Below, piece after piece: positions 13,296 to 26,331 of a stretch of DNA of 64,000 bases. The notes under the pieces are model-generated. The model made no database searches, had not been told where the DNA came from, and was given only the letters and a program-made list of their open reading frames with translations. This stretch comes from Pseudorasbora parva (lineage: Eukaryota; Chordata; Actinopteri; Cypriniformes; Gobionidae), in NCBI RefSeq assembly GCF_024679245.1, contig NC_090172.1, forward strand, positions 5,538,946-5,602,945, written 5' to 3'. The stretch's first letter is position 1, and each line of letters begins with the position of its first letter. The position numbers and the translations under genes were made by a program.

Positions 13296-15371
13296 ATCTA
13301 GGTGGTCCACAACCATGGTGGTTCAAAGTGGGGTTGTGAAACTGGCAATGATCCATAAAGCTTCCTGCACAGAAAACTGTGCACACTTCTGATTTGTTTC
13401 TCCTTGGATTCGTACAGTACATTTGGTGGTGGCACCTGTTATTCATGCTTCGATCATCTGTGTGCTCTTTTTTCTTTGTATTTCAGCAACTATAAATATT
13501 CCGCCCATCTCCCATGGCCCATGCGGCCCTGCTCTTTCCTGAGGGAGAGGAAGTGCAGACTGATTCAGGGACCTGATCTTTCTCCTGGGAGAGAGGAGAG
13601 CCCAGCGATGGGGGTTGGGAAGGATGAGGCTTGTTTACAGTGGAGATCCCTGGAGGTCTGCACTGTACAAAACATGGGCAACCATGAAAGGCAACCACCA
13701 CAATAAACATTAGAAAGGGAAACAATGATTTTTCATGCATACAAGTATTTGCTCATTTTATGAAAGGTTTAAAGTCAACATGACATTGTGTTTGCAACCC
13801 ATTTAACTTAGGTGTTGAATTATGCACAAGACCAGGAATGTGTGTAAAGTAAGTACATTAAATCAATTTGGATTTCATGTTTACTTTGAGAAGACATGTT
13901 TGGCCTACTGTATCTTTTGGAGAAGTAACTGTGGAACCCGAACAGAAAACAGAGACTTGATTCTTTTACATCTTTTTTTTCTTTTATTACGGTTTACATG
14001 TCCAGCATGGATTGTTAAACACTCAGAAGATGTGAACAAACACAAATGTATAAAATCCTCAGTTTCTACATAAGAAAAAAATCAAAAACACAAATCGGAA
14101 TGTTATTAACAAGGTAAAAACCAAAAAAAAAAAAAAAAATATTGAAAAGGTACTATTTACAATATTAAAAATGACCAAATTTAATATAATATTAAGAAAA
14201 ATATTAACTGAACACATGACCATCTAATTTTAATTTGACCATCATTAATAAAGACGATGAGGTGTTTAAGAAAACACTGCAGCACAACCTTGTGCACATT
14301 AACAGCATTGCTTTAAATGTTAGTGATTTGCTACTACTGCATATTTTGTCTGAAATGCTTTGTCTAGTTTTAAACAGCATATTTCTGTAAGGCTCAATAA
14401 GTAAAGTGAGATTCCCTTCAAGACAGTGTGCATGCCTGGACGCATTGTCACACAGCAGGGCTGATTTGATATTGAATCTACTCTTGACACAGAATAATGC
14501 AGGCAAGAGCAAACACACCGTCTTATTCTGCTCAGATGATTCAACAACATATTGTCTCAATCATTTTTTGGCTATTTATTCATTAAGTCAACAATGATTG
14601 CAGTCTAATAACTGCAGCTGGTTAATAAGTGTGGTGTGGACGGATGTTCTTAGAGGCACCTCTGATCAGAGCTCAAGTTTATATCAGGAGAATATACTGT
14701 ACATAAACACAGAGAGAAGAGACAAGTCACACAGCATATGTAGCGTCACTGGGTGGTCAAACTCTACTTAACTGTGATGAAAAACCCATCATTGCATAAA
14801 ATAGCAGTGGTCCTGAGCTGCATTTATAGGAACGGTGTGACCGAAACGGTCAACGTCCATGATTCACACTGAACAGAGGCTGTTGTTAGTATGCAATGCT
14901 AGTGTGAGGGCCGGTGGGAGGAAGCTTTGTGGCCCTGGCTGAGGGCCCAGTCTGTCTTCCTGTTGGCCAGAAGCAATGTGCTGGACAATAATGCAGCAGG
15001 AGAGAGGGGCCATTGTTATAAGAGCCAGTCCTAAACTTGGCCAAGAGTTGATTTGAGATGACGGTGAAAATATTACACCTTAAAGTCTACGTACTAACAT
15101 ACTAACAAATAAACAGACTGCTTTGATTATTCGTCAGTCATTGTCTACCACAATAGTCACCCTTATTATCTCTTAAAAAGAAAGAAAGACAAAAACAGTG
15201 TAGAAACAAACATAATCATTAATACAGTTTTACGCATACTAGACAACCCTTACAGCCTTACTCTGATGGTACCATAGTACAGTGATCGTGGCCTGAATTA
15301 TGGACCGAACCAGTGGTGCCAGTTCCCAAGGACTGCCAAAGGGGACTCATCACAAGGATCCTTGATGTATA
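13296..15371. other. 3' flank of mmp15 without a supported gene
   Basis: No coding exon was recognised. Near 13979-13990 the minus strand reads AATAAAAG followed by an A-rich run, which could mark a distal 3'UTR end of mmp15 but is only a motif. The segments 13440-13700 and 14730-15040 are GC-balanced and repeat-free by eye. Confidence 0.4.
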
Positions 15372-16110
15372 CAGCTAGAGCTGACCACCAAGGCCCTTGG
15401 CCCTCAGGCACATACAATGGGAGATGACCACTAGGGCCCCAGGCCACACTGCACATATAGTGGGACATGACCACTAGGGATGACCACTAGGGCCCCAGGC
15501 CCATATGGTGGGACATGACCACTAGGGCCCTGAGCCACTACCCATGTATAGTGGGACATGGTCACAAGGGATGGCTGCCAGGTCCAACCACTTAGGCCCT
15601 GGGGGCCTACAGCGGGACATGACCATTAACCCCGGGCCACCCAGCACATAGTGGGACATGACCACTAGGTCCAACTATTAGGGCACTTGGCAAACGGGCA
15701 CATACAGTGAGACATGACCACTAGGGCCCCGGAGTACCCAGCGCATATTGTGGGACATGACCACTAGGGATGACAACTAGGTCCAACCACTAGGGCTCCA
15801 GTCAAATATAGTGGGACATGACCACTAGGGATGACAACTACATCTAACCACTAAGGCCCCTGAGTGCATACAGGGGGACAAGACCACTAGGGCTCCGGGC
15901 GCATATAGTGGGACATGACCACTAGGGATGACAATTAGGGCCCCGGGCGCATACAGTGGGACATGACCACTAGGGATGACCACTAGGGCTCCGGATGCAT
16001 ATAGTGGGACATGACACCCCTCTGACAATGCCCTCAGTTAATACAGATCGAATGGACCACTAGTGTCTCAGTGAATACTGCCCAGACTGACCACTAGGGC
16101 GCTGATCACC
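15372..16110. repeat. Degenerate minisatellite, unit about 48 bp
   Basis: The units centre on gtgggacatgaccactaggg, then gatgaccactagggcccc, then a short linker such as aggcgcatata. Distances between successive gggacatga motifs, read from the sequence, are 48, 43, 61, 39, 56, 43, 61, 62, 35, 48 and 48 bp. Both substitutions and indels have therefore accumulated. The open frame at 15825-16028 on the minus strand is just this repeat translated. Confidence 0.88.
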
Positions 16111-19100
16111 TCAGCGAATACAACATTTGCTGACCTTATGGGGTGGTGAGCAGTCCACCACCAGGGTAGGAAATAAGATGGATGGGGCTTCAAATATGTG
16201 TACCCAAGGATCTCAAAGAACTATGGCCTGGCCTTTAATACCATACTAAATGATTAACCAATTTAAAAATATGTAAATGATTCTGACTCCAAATTTCCAT
16301 TGCATAACCAACATGGTTGTGTCCAAAAAGAATGGCAGATTATGGAAAAATGCCATAAAGGAGTATTAAAATAAAACAAAGAATGTAGTGTAGTGGGAAC
16401 AAGACGGGAATAAGGCCTGAGTGAGCCCCTGAGAGTGAGCGTTTCAGATATCCTTCAAGCCTGTTTATGTATTCCTCATTGATCTGGGCGAGTGGAGGAG
16501 AAGGTAAAGGGCGTCCGGGGAGGGACGGAAGAGCTTTTATGTCTGATTAACTCTCCTCCAAATCTCCTCGGACGACAGGAGCACCGCGGGGAGGGGCGGA
16601 TCGCCTGGCAACGGTATTCGGTGGGATTCATCAGTGACAGCATTCCGATCATGACTGTCCTGTGTCTCCTCTACTCTTCCAATAATATTTATCAAAGTGC
16701 TTTCTGCTCTACCTTGTCTGACAGGGCAATATTTATAATGCCACTCACTTTCGTTCACTCCTCTATGTCGACCGCTTCCACTACAAAAAGAAGGTACTCT
16801 CTGGCTGATTGCGAAGGGTAAATGACTTAGATTTTGTCAGAGGCACTTTAAAAAAGTGGTGGTGGTTTGTTTTTCAATGCCTTCCGTGTCCTAGTATACT
16901 AGCTGTGTTTATGTAGGTTAGACACAAGACTAAGCAAACACTACAGAAAGCAAACACAGACCTACCCGACAGCAGTTATATCTTGCGCTGTTCGGAAACT
17001 TGCCTAATTTGCCTACTTTGCCTAGAAGATCACATCAGCATGAATAGGTTGTGAATGAAACAGGGATCCTGTTTCCTCTGCTGGTCAAGGAATGCGCTCC
17101 AAAAATAACTGGCAGTGGACCCTGGCAATGTGTGCCAACACGCTCTCATACAGGGATGGCATTGCTACAACACGCTATCTACCAAGCGGCTCAGGCTTAG
17201 GCCAAAAATATACTCCAAGCAATGCACCAATGCCAATGCAGCCCAAGTGCACGTTCTCGTCGGATACGCTTAACGTGCACTTGTATTCAAATGGTTCAAT
17301 GGAGTTACCTTCAAATGTCAAGTTTCATTAAATGTTAGCTAGCTAGAAACATGTCAACAGTTCAACTAAAACTTGCTCAGCAAGATTCCCAAACTGTTGC
17401 TTCCAGACAATAACTGAATATCTGGCCATTGAAAAAGAAAAAAAGATTCCTTGTTTGTAAGTGAATTCTCCATTACGTTTGCATTAATTTCTGATATAGC
17501 GCCCCCTTCAGGCAATTCTGATAATGCAACTCAGAAATTTAGCTAAAACATACAGGACCACATACTTTTGTCCCTTCGAGAGGGAGCTTGCAAAGTGTTT
17601 ATCCCACTCCTGACTGTTTGTTTATAACACCCCCACCCCTAAAATATCCCCATTGCTGTAATACAATCCAGTTCAGACTCTACCAGCACACGATAAGCCC
17701 TTTCGCAAAGACTTAAGATATAAGGTTTCTGCATCTGAACCCTTTCCTTTTGAACTCACAGTTGTCCCTGCTTCTACCCCTCTCGTCTCAGCCCACCCCA
17801 GTGTGATATTTCTTTGGTAGGGAGAGCATTGGGTTTTCCAATAGGTTTCACCCCCTGCTGTTTTTTTAAATTACACTATTACCTAACATTCCCTACAACA
17901 GTGAGCCCCTACTAAGGCTTTTATTTATAATTGGGCCCAATAAGCTTTTTTCGAATTTTAAATTGGTGTACGCTAGTGGTATGTATTTTATAGTTCTATT
18001 TTTCATATTTTCATTTGATTGAACAATGTAAAGCTATTATATAAATATTCACTCAGCAAATGGCTCCAGCACCAGCAATCTGTATGATGCCTCAAGTTTT
18101 TTCAAACCCCCTAAATGAAACCAACCGAAACATTATGCTGCTCAGACAATAAAAAGTATAATCGCCACAGTATCTCGGCATTGTTGGAGATAGAAACACA
18201 GCAGCTTGCAAGAAATAAGTCAGGAGGGCTGGACGGAACCACATAAAACATGATTAAAAAAAGGCACAGTTGTTAAATCAAGGGGCTTGGCCGCACTAAG
18301 CAAGCTAAATTTTGAGAAAAGTCCCTATTTTATGACACCAAAAGAAATAGCAGGTAAAGTTCAAATCAAACACAATTGGTTGTCCGGTTGAATAACCAGG
18401 TCCAGTTGCTTGTGAAATGACTTCAAAAAAGGAAGGTCGAAAAGTCAGAGACCACTAGTTGACAATTTTTCATTTTTTTTAATGCAATAAATGTTTTCTA
18501 CATTAAAAAATATTATTAGAATGACAGTTTGAACTTTGCTTTGACAGAAATCCTGAAACTTCCTGGCATTTTTAAGGTTTAAATTAGATTCCCAATCCCA
18601 GACTTTCCTTGTGGTCTCAGACTTTTGGACCCGCAATATATCAACATATTATAGAAAAAGTTATGATAGAAGCAGCCACAGTCCTTATGGTCTTTATGAT
18701 GACGTATTATGACTTGCCCGGCAGTTGGAAAACCAAAGCTGAGAGTCCTGAGAAAAGGAGAAATGATGCAGAAATATTCCTAAGAGAGATATTCCTTTCT
18801 CCACTTTTCGTTTCCTCTTTTTGCTCTGCAAGACTTCCCGCAGTGATCCAATCCCTTATGCAGTGATTGAAGATCTATATTGTGACATCTTAAAAACAGA
18901 AGTTAAGAAATTCCCCAAAACAACAAAATAAAATATGAAAAGGAAAACCCAACGACAAAATCAATGTGCAAACTTTCTGATATAAATAGACTAGACGACA
19001 TGTTAGGAAAGCACCATGGGAAAGGAAAAGAAGGGTGAACATGAAGGTGTGAGTGTGTGTCAGTATCTGTATGTGTGCGTGTAATCATGTTTATGTTGGT

Positions 19101-19173
19101 GTTTTGTGTGTGCAATGTTTTTGGGTATGTGAAATGGAAGGGCAGAACAGGGATCGGAGGTCGTTCTGATTGG
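16111..19173. other. Immediate 3' flank or 3'UTR of mmp15
   Basis: No gene is seen. The part next to the stop codon is presumably 3'UTR. A minus-strand AATAAA near 17920 would give about 1.25 kb of 3'UTR. The segment 16480-16830 is GC-rich with several CpGs and no visible repeat, and may be regulatory. Confidence 0.4.
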
Positions 19174-19661
19174 TTAAACCCAGTCCTGCAGTGAACGTCT
19201 GCAGTGCACTAAATACTTGGGTGCTCCTTTCCTCTGTAGTGTGTTGATAATGGCATAGATCAGTCCCAAGATGCACAGCACCAGGACCAGGGGTACCGTC
19301 ACCATGATGATGTTCATGGTGCGCTGTGTTTCATCTATCTTCAGAACCACATCCACATCATTCTTTTTCTCTTCCGTCTCTTCTTTAGAGTTAACGTCAT
19401 TGGTGTTGTCTCTCTCTTTGTCCTTGTCTTTGTCTTTGTCCTTGTCCTTGTCTTTGTCTTTGTCTCGGCCAACATCTGGGTTGAAGGGTGGCCGATCAGG
19501 CCATTTGCGTCCCGGGTCCACGTCGGTGTCTCTATCAGGATCAAGGTCCACATTACAGCCCATGAAGTCTCTAAGAATGGACTTTGGGTAGCCCGGCTCG
19601 CTCGTCATTCTGTGGTTGTCAAATTTCCAGTACTTTGTACCCTTGTAGAAGTATGTATATG
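19174..19661 (-). CDS. mmp15: mmp15 coding exon 10: last hemopexin blade, stalk, transmembrane helix, tail
   Basis: The exon encodes Ala498 to Val659 and the stop TAA at 19176-19174. [16 protein letters not shown] and [12 protein letters not shown] end the hemopexin domain, with Cys533 as the partner of Cys343. A stalk of about 80 mostly charged residues follows, including eight Asp-Lys pairs at 564-579. The hydrophobic helix ([20 protein letters not shown]) spans about 614-633. The tail has [19 protein letters not shown]; the family usually ends in EWV here, a likely PDZ ligand, and a tail cysteine is also conserved. The 3'UTR end is not settled: on the minus strand AATAAA occurs near 17920 and again near 13984. 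Confidence 0.95.
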
Positions 19662-19837
19662 CTGTGTGAGAGACAAACAAAGTTGGAAAGTGAAAAATGT
19701 GTTGAGTGAATCACTGGACATTACATAAAAACTTAATTTAGCTTATCGGGACATTACTTTATACACTGACTGATTGGAAATAAACAATGCACATAATACA
19801 CATTTCAGTTCTGGCTGCAAACACACATGCACGCACG

Positions 19838-19875
<38 letters not shown>

Positions 19876-21943
19876 TAATATTGCTTTAAAGCAGCTTTAC
19901 AGAAAATGCTTGTTGTAATTGTCCATTGTCCACCAACCAAAATGGATTAGTTACCAAAAATCTTCAAAATATAGTTTGTGTTCCACATAGGGCTGCACAA
20001 TATTGGAAAAACTGACGTTGCAATATTTAGTTTTTCTGCGATATATATTCCAATATAAATGGAAAGAATTAATCATTCAAGAATTATTGGGGTGATTTTG
20101 TAGGGGAGTGTGTCTGCCTAGAAATTACAAGTATTGATAAATAAAACAGAACAAAGATACAAATTAAATAAGCAGTGCTTCATGTTTTTTCAGGTAATTC
20201 TAACAGTATTTAGTATATCACTTTTTGTTAAAGCTACAAAAGTGATTTTCTCTTTGTCTTTTGTTGTTTTATTAACATTAAATGACAGAACGCAGCAGGA
20301 ATATAGGCTGCTGTCACTTTAAGACAGAATGCACGGATCCAGTATAAGAATAGGCATCTATTTTCTTTCCCCGTTTTTGTACTGTTTATGGGGATACTTG
20401 CAGAGACGGGCATTTTGTGTGTTTCAAGCACAAAAAGACATAGAAGAGAATGAAATTAGGTGCATCTTGTGCCTCAGTGGTTTAAAACTGAATGAATGTA
20501 TAAACTGACAGGACCTAAAATGTGCAAATTATAAACTTTTGCTTTATGATGGTTAAACTTTGCAATTAATCCAAGAATCACATGCGTTTCGAACCGTGGT
20601 GGATCCATACGGATCAACTACGATCCCTATACCTGACATCGATGTTAAAACAATATATCAAGCTGCCCTAGTTCCACAGAATAAAGAAAGCCACAGGTTT
20701 AAAGCTACATGAGAGTGAGTAAATTATGGCAATTTTAATTTTTTGGTTGACAAAATGAATATCTATAGTAATCGAGATCATGCCACAGATCCTGTCAATA
20801 TAGTTTGACTTGCAGGAACATTCATTTAAATGGGAAAGTGCTTTCAGTGATGCTATATTACATTATTTTCTCAAATGACATTTCATTCATTACTTTCTCT
20901 CACTTCCTTTGTTCCACCGTCTGATTGATCCCCATCCATCCTGTACATTATGGTGACAGGCTCTAGATGGCCCCTCAACCCCACACAGCATTTCACTCAC
21001 TCACCTCCATCATCGCTCAGGAAAGCCCCCTTGGGAGAAGACGGCACAGAAGTGCCCCACACACTAATTGGCTTAGGGTAGTCCTGATCCGCGGCTCTGG
21101 ATTGCTCATTAAAGCGCCAGTACCTGTGGTTTATCAAACACAGTTCAATGCTTTCCTTGATGCAACCATTTCAGCAAAAGCACAAAGACCCCATTTACAC
21201 ATGATATTAACATCCGCCTCAGGTGATCAGATCATTAGTGCACACCACTTTCAGTTTGCCCGCTTTGCATTTTTATCAGAAATGCTAATTCAAGACAAAC
21301 ACTGCAGGACGTTTTCATTGTCCCAAATCAAGAGCTTTAAACTGCCTGCTATGAATGACTTGGTAACACTTTACAAAAATGTTTCATTTGTTAACATTAG
21401 TTAATAAATTAAATAGTTTCTACTTACCATGAACGATACATTTATTACTGTATTTGTCAATCTTTGTTAATGTTAAAGTTAATAAAAATGCAGTTGTTCA
21501 TTGTTTGTTCATGTTCATTCACAGTGCTTTAACCAATGTGAGCAAATACAACTTTTTATTAAATGTATTAATAAATGTTGAAATAAACTAAGATGTAGAA
21601 ATGCTGTATAAGTGCAGTTCATTATTGCTTCATGTTAACATGTAGTTAAATAATGAAACCTTATTTTAAAGTGTTACCTATGATTTTAAAAGTTAACAGA
21701 TAAATAAATAAAAAATATGTACATGGATTTTTGATATAGTGTAGATTTTTTTTAATCCCAATTTCAACTAAAATTTTAACAAAGTAAAAAGTAATAATAA
21801 CATTTGAATTTAAACCTTGAACACATGTGAGTGGTCAGATCTTAAGCATTATTTTATAGTAATTTTATATTTTTTACAAACATGAAATATTTATAAAATT
21901 ATACAATTCATAAAATGTTTTTATTTTTATTTTTATTATTGTT

Positions 21944-22026
<83 letters not shown>

Positions 22027-25000
22027 CATCATCATCATCATAAATTACAACTATCATGTGCAATTCATTCTTAATTATTTTTTTTATTTTATATTTTGGG
22101 GAATAAAATAAAAAATAAAAATTCACACCTAATTTTACAATATAAACTAACTTTGCCTTGCCATAAAGAGGTACAATGACGTGATGTTTTAAGAGATTTA
22201 TCATCAATAAGCATAGTAATAAAGCAGCCGGGTTTTTGTCTCTACGTAATTATAATAAAATATTAATTGAACCTACTCTTCTTCTAAATTCTATTCATGA
22301 GGGATATTTTTCCCATTATGACATCAGGAGAGTTCACCCTGAAATTTTTGACTTTATGCTCCTTCAAAAATATTAAAATTATATATTTGTTTTATTTAGA
22401 CGTTGAAATTATATCATAGAAGAGGTGTGTTCAATTCATCGTGTATGAATTTGTGCCGTCGACCCATTTATTGGAAAATGGTTATATGTAGTCACAAAAT
22501 AACCCCCCCCCCCCCCCCCCCCCTCGTTGAAATTCAATCTGGGATGGTCATTGAAGAAGCATGTGAGACATATTAATACCAGGAGTAAACATTAGCCTCT
22601 CTCAGTGGACCACTTTTCATCAGACCACCCGAGAACAATGTTAAGACTGGGTCAGTAAAGGCTGTGACACACCAAGCCGACAATAAAAAGACCTAGTGGT
22701 GACGAAAGCTGACTGTGTTGTTGGCTTGCTTCGCTGCATCTCGCCTAGGTTTGAAGGCTTGGTGCGTCAAGGCAGGGATTATTATACAAAACAGCTCAAG
22801 GAAACGATTAGACAAACATTAGCGGCAGAGCTATCTATGGAACAAAAAATAAGACTATCCCCTCACCAGTCTCCTTTGAAGAAGTAAGTGAAGCCAGAGG
22901 GTTCCCACCAGATGGCTGTATCTATCTTGTCATATGGGATGTCTCTGCCATAATCCATCAGTTCTTGAGGGTAACCGGGCTCCAGGTTGGCTTCCCTGAA
23001 CAACCAGTACTGACTTCCTACAGGTGGATGTCACAAAGAGAGAGAAAGAGAATTAGTAGTGATAGTCCAAAACTTTTTGTGAAATTTTAATAAATATTGT
23101 ATTAAATGCTTCAGGGGTTATTTTATTGCAGCAGTTTTACGTTCGTCTCATTTGCCATCATATGAGGTTTATATATCGCCACCCCTTGAATAACCCGGCA
23201 TAGGTGGGACAGATTGGACACCACTTTTTGCCAGGGTCGATATTGTTCCCACCACTTTGTGAAACATCTCGCAGAATTGAACTGTATCTCCAGTAGCCTA
23301 GCAGAGTATTTTCGTTGTTTGTTAAATAAGAGATGATCTGGTGCCGGAATGTGTTTTTGAAATCAAGAGTGTTCATTACTGCAGTTTGCAGTGGCAGAAA
23401 GCAACAATATTTTCTTATGGCTCATTATTTACAGATGAGCACTTTGATTGATTGCTTAACATTGTTGCAAAAAAGCTGTATTTGTCCCGGTGAAATAAAA
23501 AAATGCATGCAGACATGTCCCCACTTTTGATTCAAGACCACTGATGAACATGGTTTTAATTAGTGAGAAAAAATTAACTATATAAGGGCAGATTAGAATC
23601 CAAAACCTCTGACACCCCAAACAAAAGTTCTACCACCAGACAATTATAACCAGGTCTTGACACTAACTTTTTTAGCTCAGCAGCCACTGTGGCTAGTGGT
23701 TTTCCAAAATTACTAGCAACTCAGCATCTTCACTGACCACAATTTTGACATCCATACTATGGGGGAAAAGCTGACATATAGATATTTTTAATAGTATCTT
23801 ATAATTTGGCAGCAGGAATATTAGGCTGCTGTCACTTTAAGACATGACGCACGGATCCATTATACTGTTACACATGCGTTTTCTTTCTCAAGTGTTTGCA
23901 TTCACTGAAAACTGACTGTTTTTACGTGAATATTTGTCAAGAAGGCATTTTTACATATTTATTATATAGTGTATTTAACTGTTTAAGAGCAATAATTAGT
24001 GGGGAAAAAAAAAACATTTAAAGAGGAATGGAATGAGTAAAATTATGCACAATACGTGCAATCCCATGCTGAAATTCAAGCCCTGTAACACTAACAATAT
24101 TCATCCAGAGCAAATGAAGAGAATGAGTGAGTGGAGGCGGGTTTGTGCGTCACTCGCTGTCAGAGAGATGATGAGAGACACTACATTGCACTTAGTTTAT
24201 TATTTCAGATACCTTTCAGATTACAATTGAAAAATGTATATGTTATATATACATATCCACCCAACAAAGTGGCTTGTAGGAGTGACTGCGTTACACAACA
24301 CTGCTGAAACACACACACATTTGGCGGGTTGGTGGGTGTAAAGCCCTGATTATGACATACAAACATTAATTGTTGGCATATGTATTTATTCACTGACATA
24401 AATATTATATATATTATATAATAGTAGATGTAAGGATGAAAATTAAAGGGATAGTTCCATTTAAAATGAAAATTCTGTCATCCTTTACTCACCCTCAAGT
24501 TGTTTGAAACTTGTATGAATTTCTTTCTTCAGCTGAACACAAGGGAATATTTTTTGAAGAATGTCAGTAACTGAAGCCATTGACTTCCATAGTAGGAAAA
24601 AAAATACTATGGAAGTCAATGGCTCCAGTTAACTGTTTGGTTACTGACATTCTTCAAAATATCTTCCCTTGTGTTCAGCTGAAGAAAGAAATTCATACAG
24701 GTTTCAAACAACTTGAGGGTGAGTAAAGGATGACAGAATTTTCATTTTAAAGTGAACTATCCCTTTAAACGTGAGTCCTATGTCAATAAATTAAACTCAG
24801 AACCACAAACACAAACGGCCTGAGGGGAACCATATTTGGGACGGCCCTGTATATTGGCTAAGCGCTAGAAATCAAAAGTTAAAAAATGACCTTGAAAAAA
24901 GAGAACAGAGGTTGAAAACAATGGTAAGGAAGCAGAAAGACAAGAAGGGGGAGGCAGCAGCACTCAGTGGGTAACAGGATTATATGGTGCATGTACAGGG

Positions 25001-26300
25001 ACTTTCCAACCTTTGACACAGTCTCCAGCACTCAACTACGGATGTCGTTTACTCTCTATTATAACACATATAACTGCATGACAACACTGAAAATGATGCA
25101 CCAACAATGTGGGTTTGGTTCGAATCCCACATTTTAGCGGTTGAAGTGATGACAGAATGAGCATCGCATGGAGCCGTTACAGAAACATTGGGATAAGCTT
25201 CAGTTTTTTATTATTTTACAGTATGGCAGACACTGAGGCACCATCCTCATGGACCCGTTTGATTCAACGGGCCCTTATCCAAGTCCAACCGTTGCTGTCA
25301 GCATCTGCTAGAACCGCTAGCTGACGCAATGGCCTCGCCTCACAAAGAACAGATGTTGCTCCCCAAGATTTTCGGTCTCCCGATTTTCTCGAATGGCAGA
25401 AATCCAAATTTAAAAGGGCCTTGCCAATGACATCACTTGCCCTACAGAGTTTCCTTATGAGAGCCAGCTTTCCTCAAGTACAGCACATGCACATTCATCT
25501 TCACAGAAATCTTCAGTAGGAAGTCATTAGATGCCTGTTTCAGGGACGCAGGGTGTTGATGTGGATAACTAATGTGGGAAACTTTTTTGATTTCAATCTA
25601 TTGGCAGGGCTTGATAATAACAGTTAACAAGTTTCTGGCAGGTTGACTTTTGCACCAGAGAGATTTTCATTGACACTGTTTATATGATTCACATGATGAT
25701 AGCATGGATGTTGTTGGACTTAAGTGGTCCAGGGTTGACATATTTTTTATACCCCAAAACCTGGAAGCGAGTTAGCTTTTCAATCATTTTTAGGAACATT
25801 TTTAACTAAAAATATTTGTATAAATCTGACATAAATTTGGTAGTAGCACAATCAACTAATTTTAACCTTAAAATGATGTAATGTAAAATCGGACGTAAAA
25901 ATTAACAATACTACACAATGTAATATTTTTGGTGGTGGGGACAGTGAACTACCGCAAACTTTTTTTCTGGCCTTGCTATTAGTAAAATGTGTAATTTTCA
26001 AATAATACAACATGCTAAAAAAGCGATGCACAATATATCAGTTTGTTTTAATGTTATCATCAGGCTCTCAAAAATTATATAAAAATGTGGATTTAGATTT
26101 ATCAGCCAATATATCAGTTATCTGCTTTCAAATATAAATAATTATTGGTTATCAGCATTGGCCAAAATGTTCATATCAGCGCATCCCTAGCTAAAAATAT
26201 TTAGATGCCAGAAAAATAAAGTTTAGCATTTTCATTAAAAGAGTATCTTTTCTTGTTACTAATGTAATAAAACTATATTTTTTAGCTGCAAATAATAATG

Positions 26301-26331
<31 letters not shown>

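Larger units (their letters stand above)
21679..22660. other. AT-rich part of intron 8 with simple repeats
   Basis: No exon is seen. It contains the ATC tract at 21943-22040 and a run of 21 C at 22503-22523. The acidic open frame at 21908-22207 on the minus strand is only the translated trinucleotide repeat. Confidence 0.6.

Noticed and set aside
21908..22207. Open frame with a long poly-Asp tract
   Set aside because: It is the translated ATC/GAT trinucleotide repeat in an mmp15 intron.
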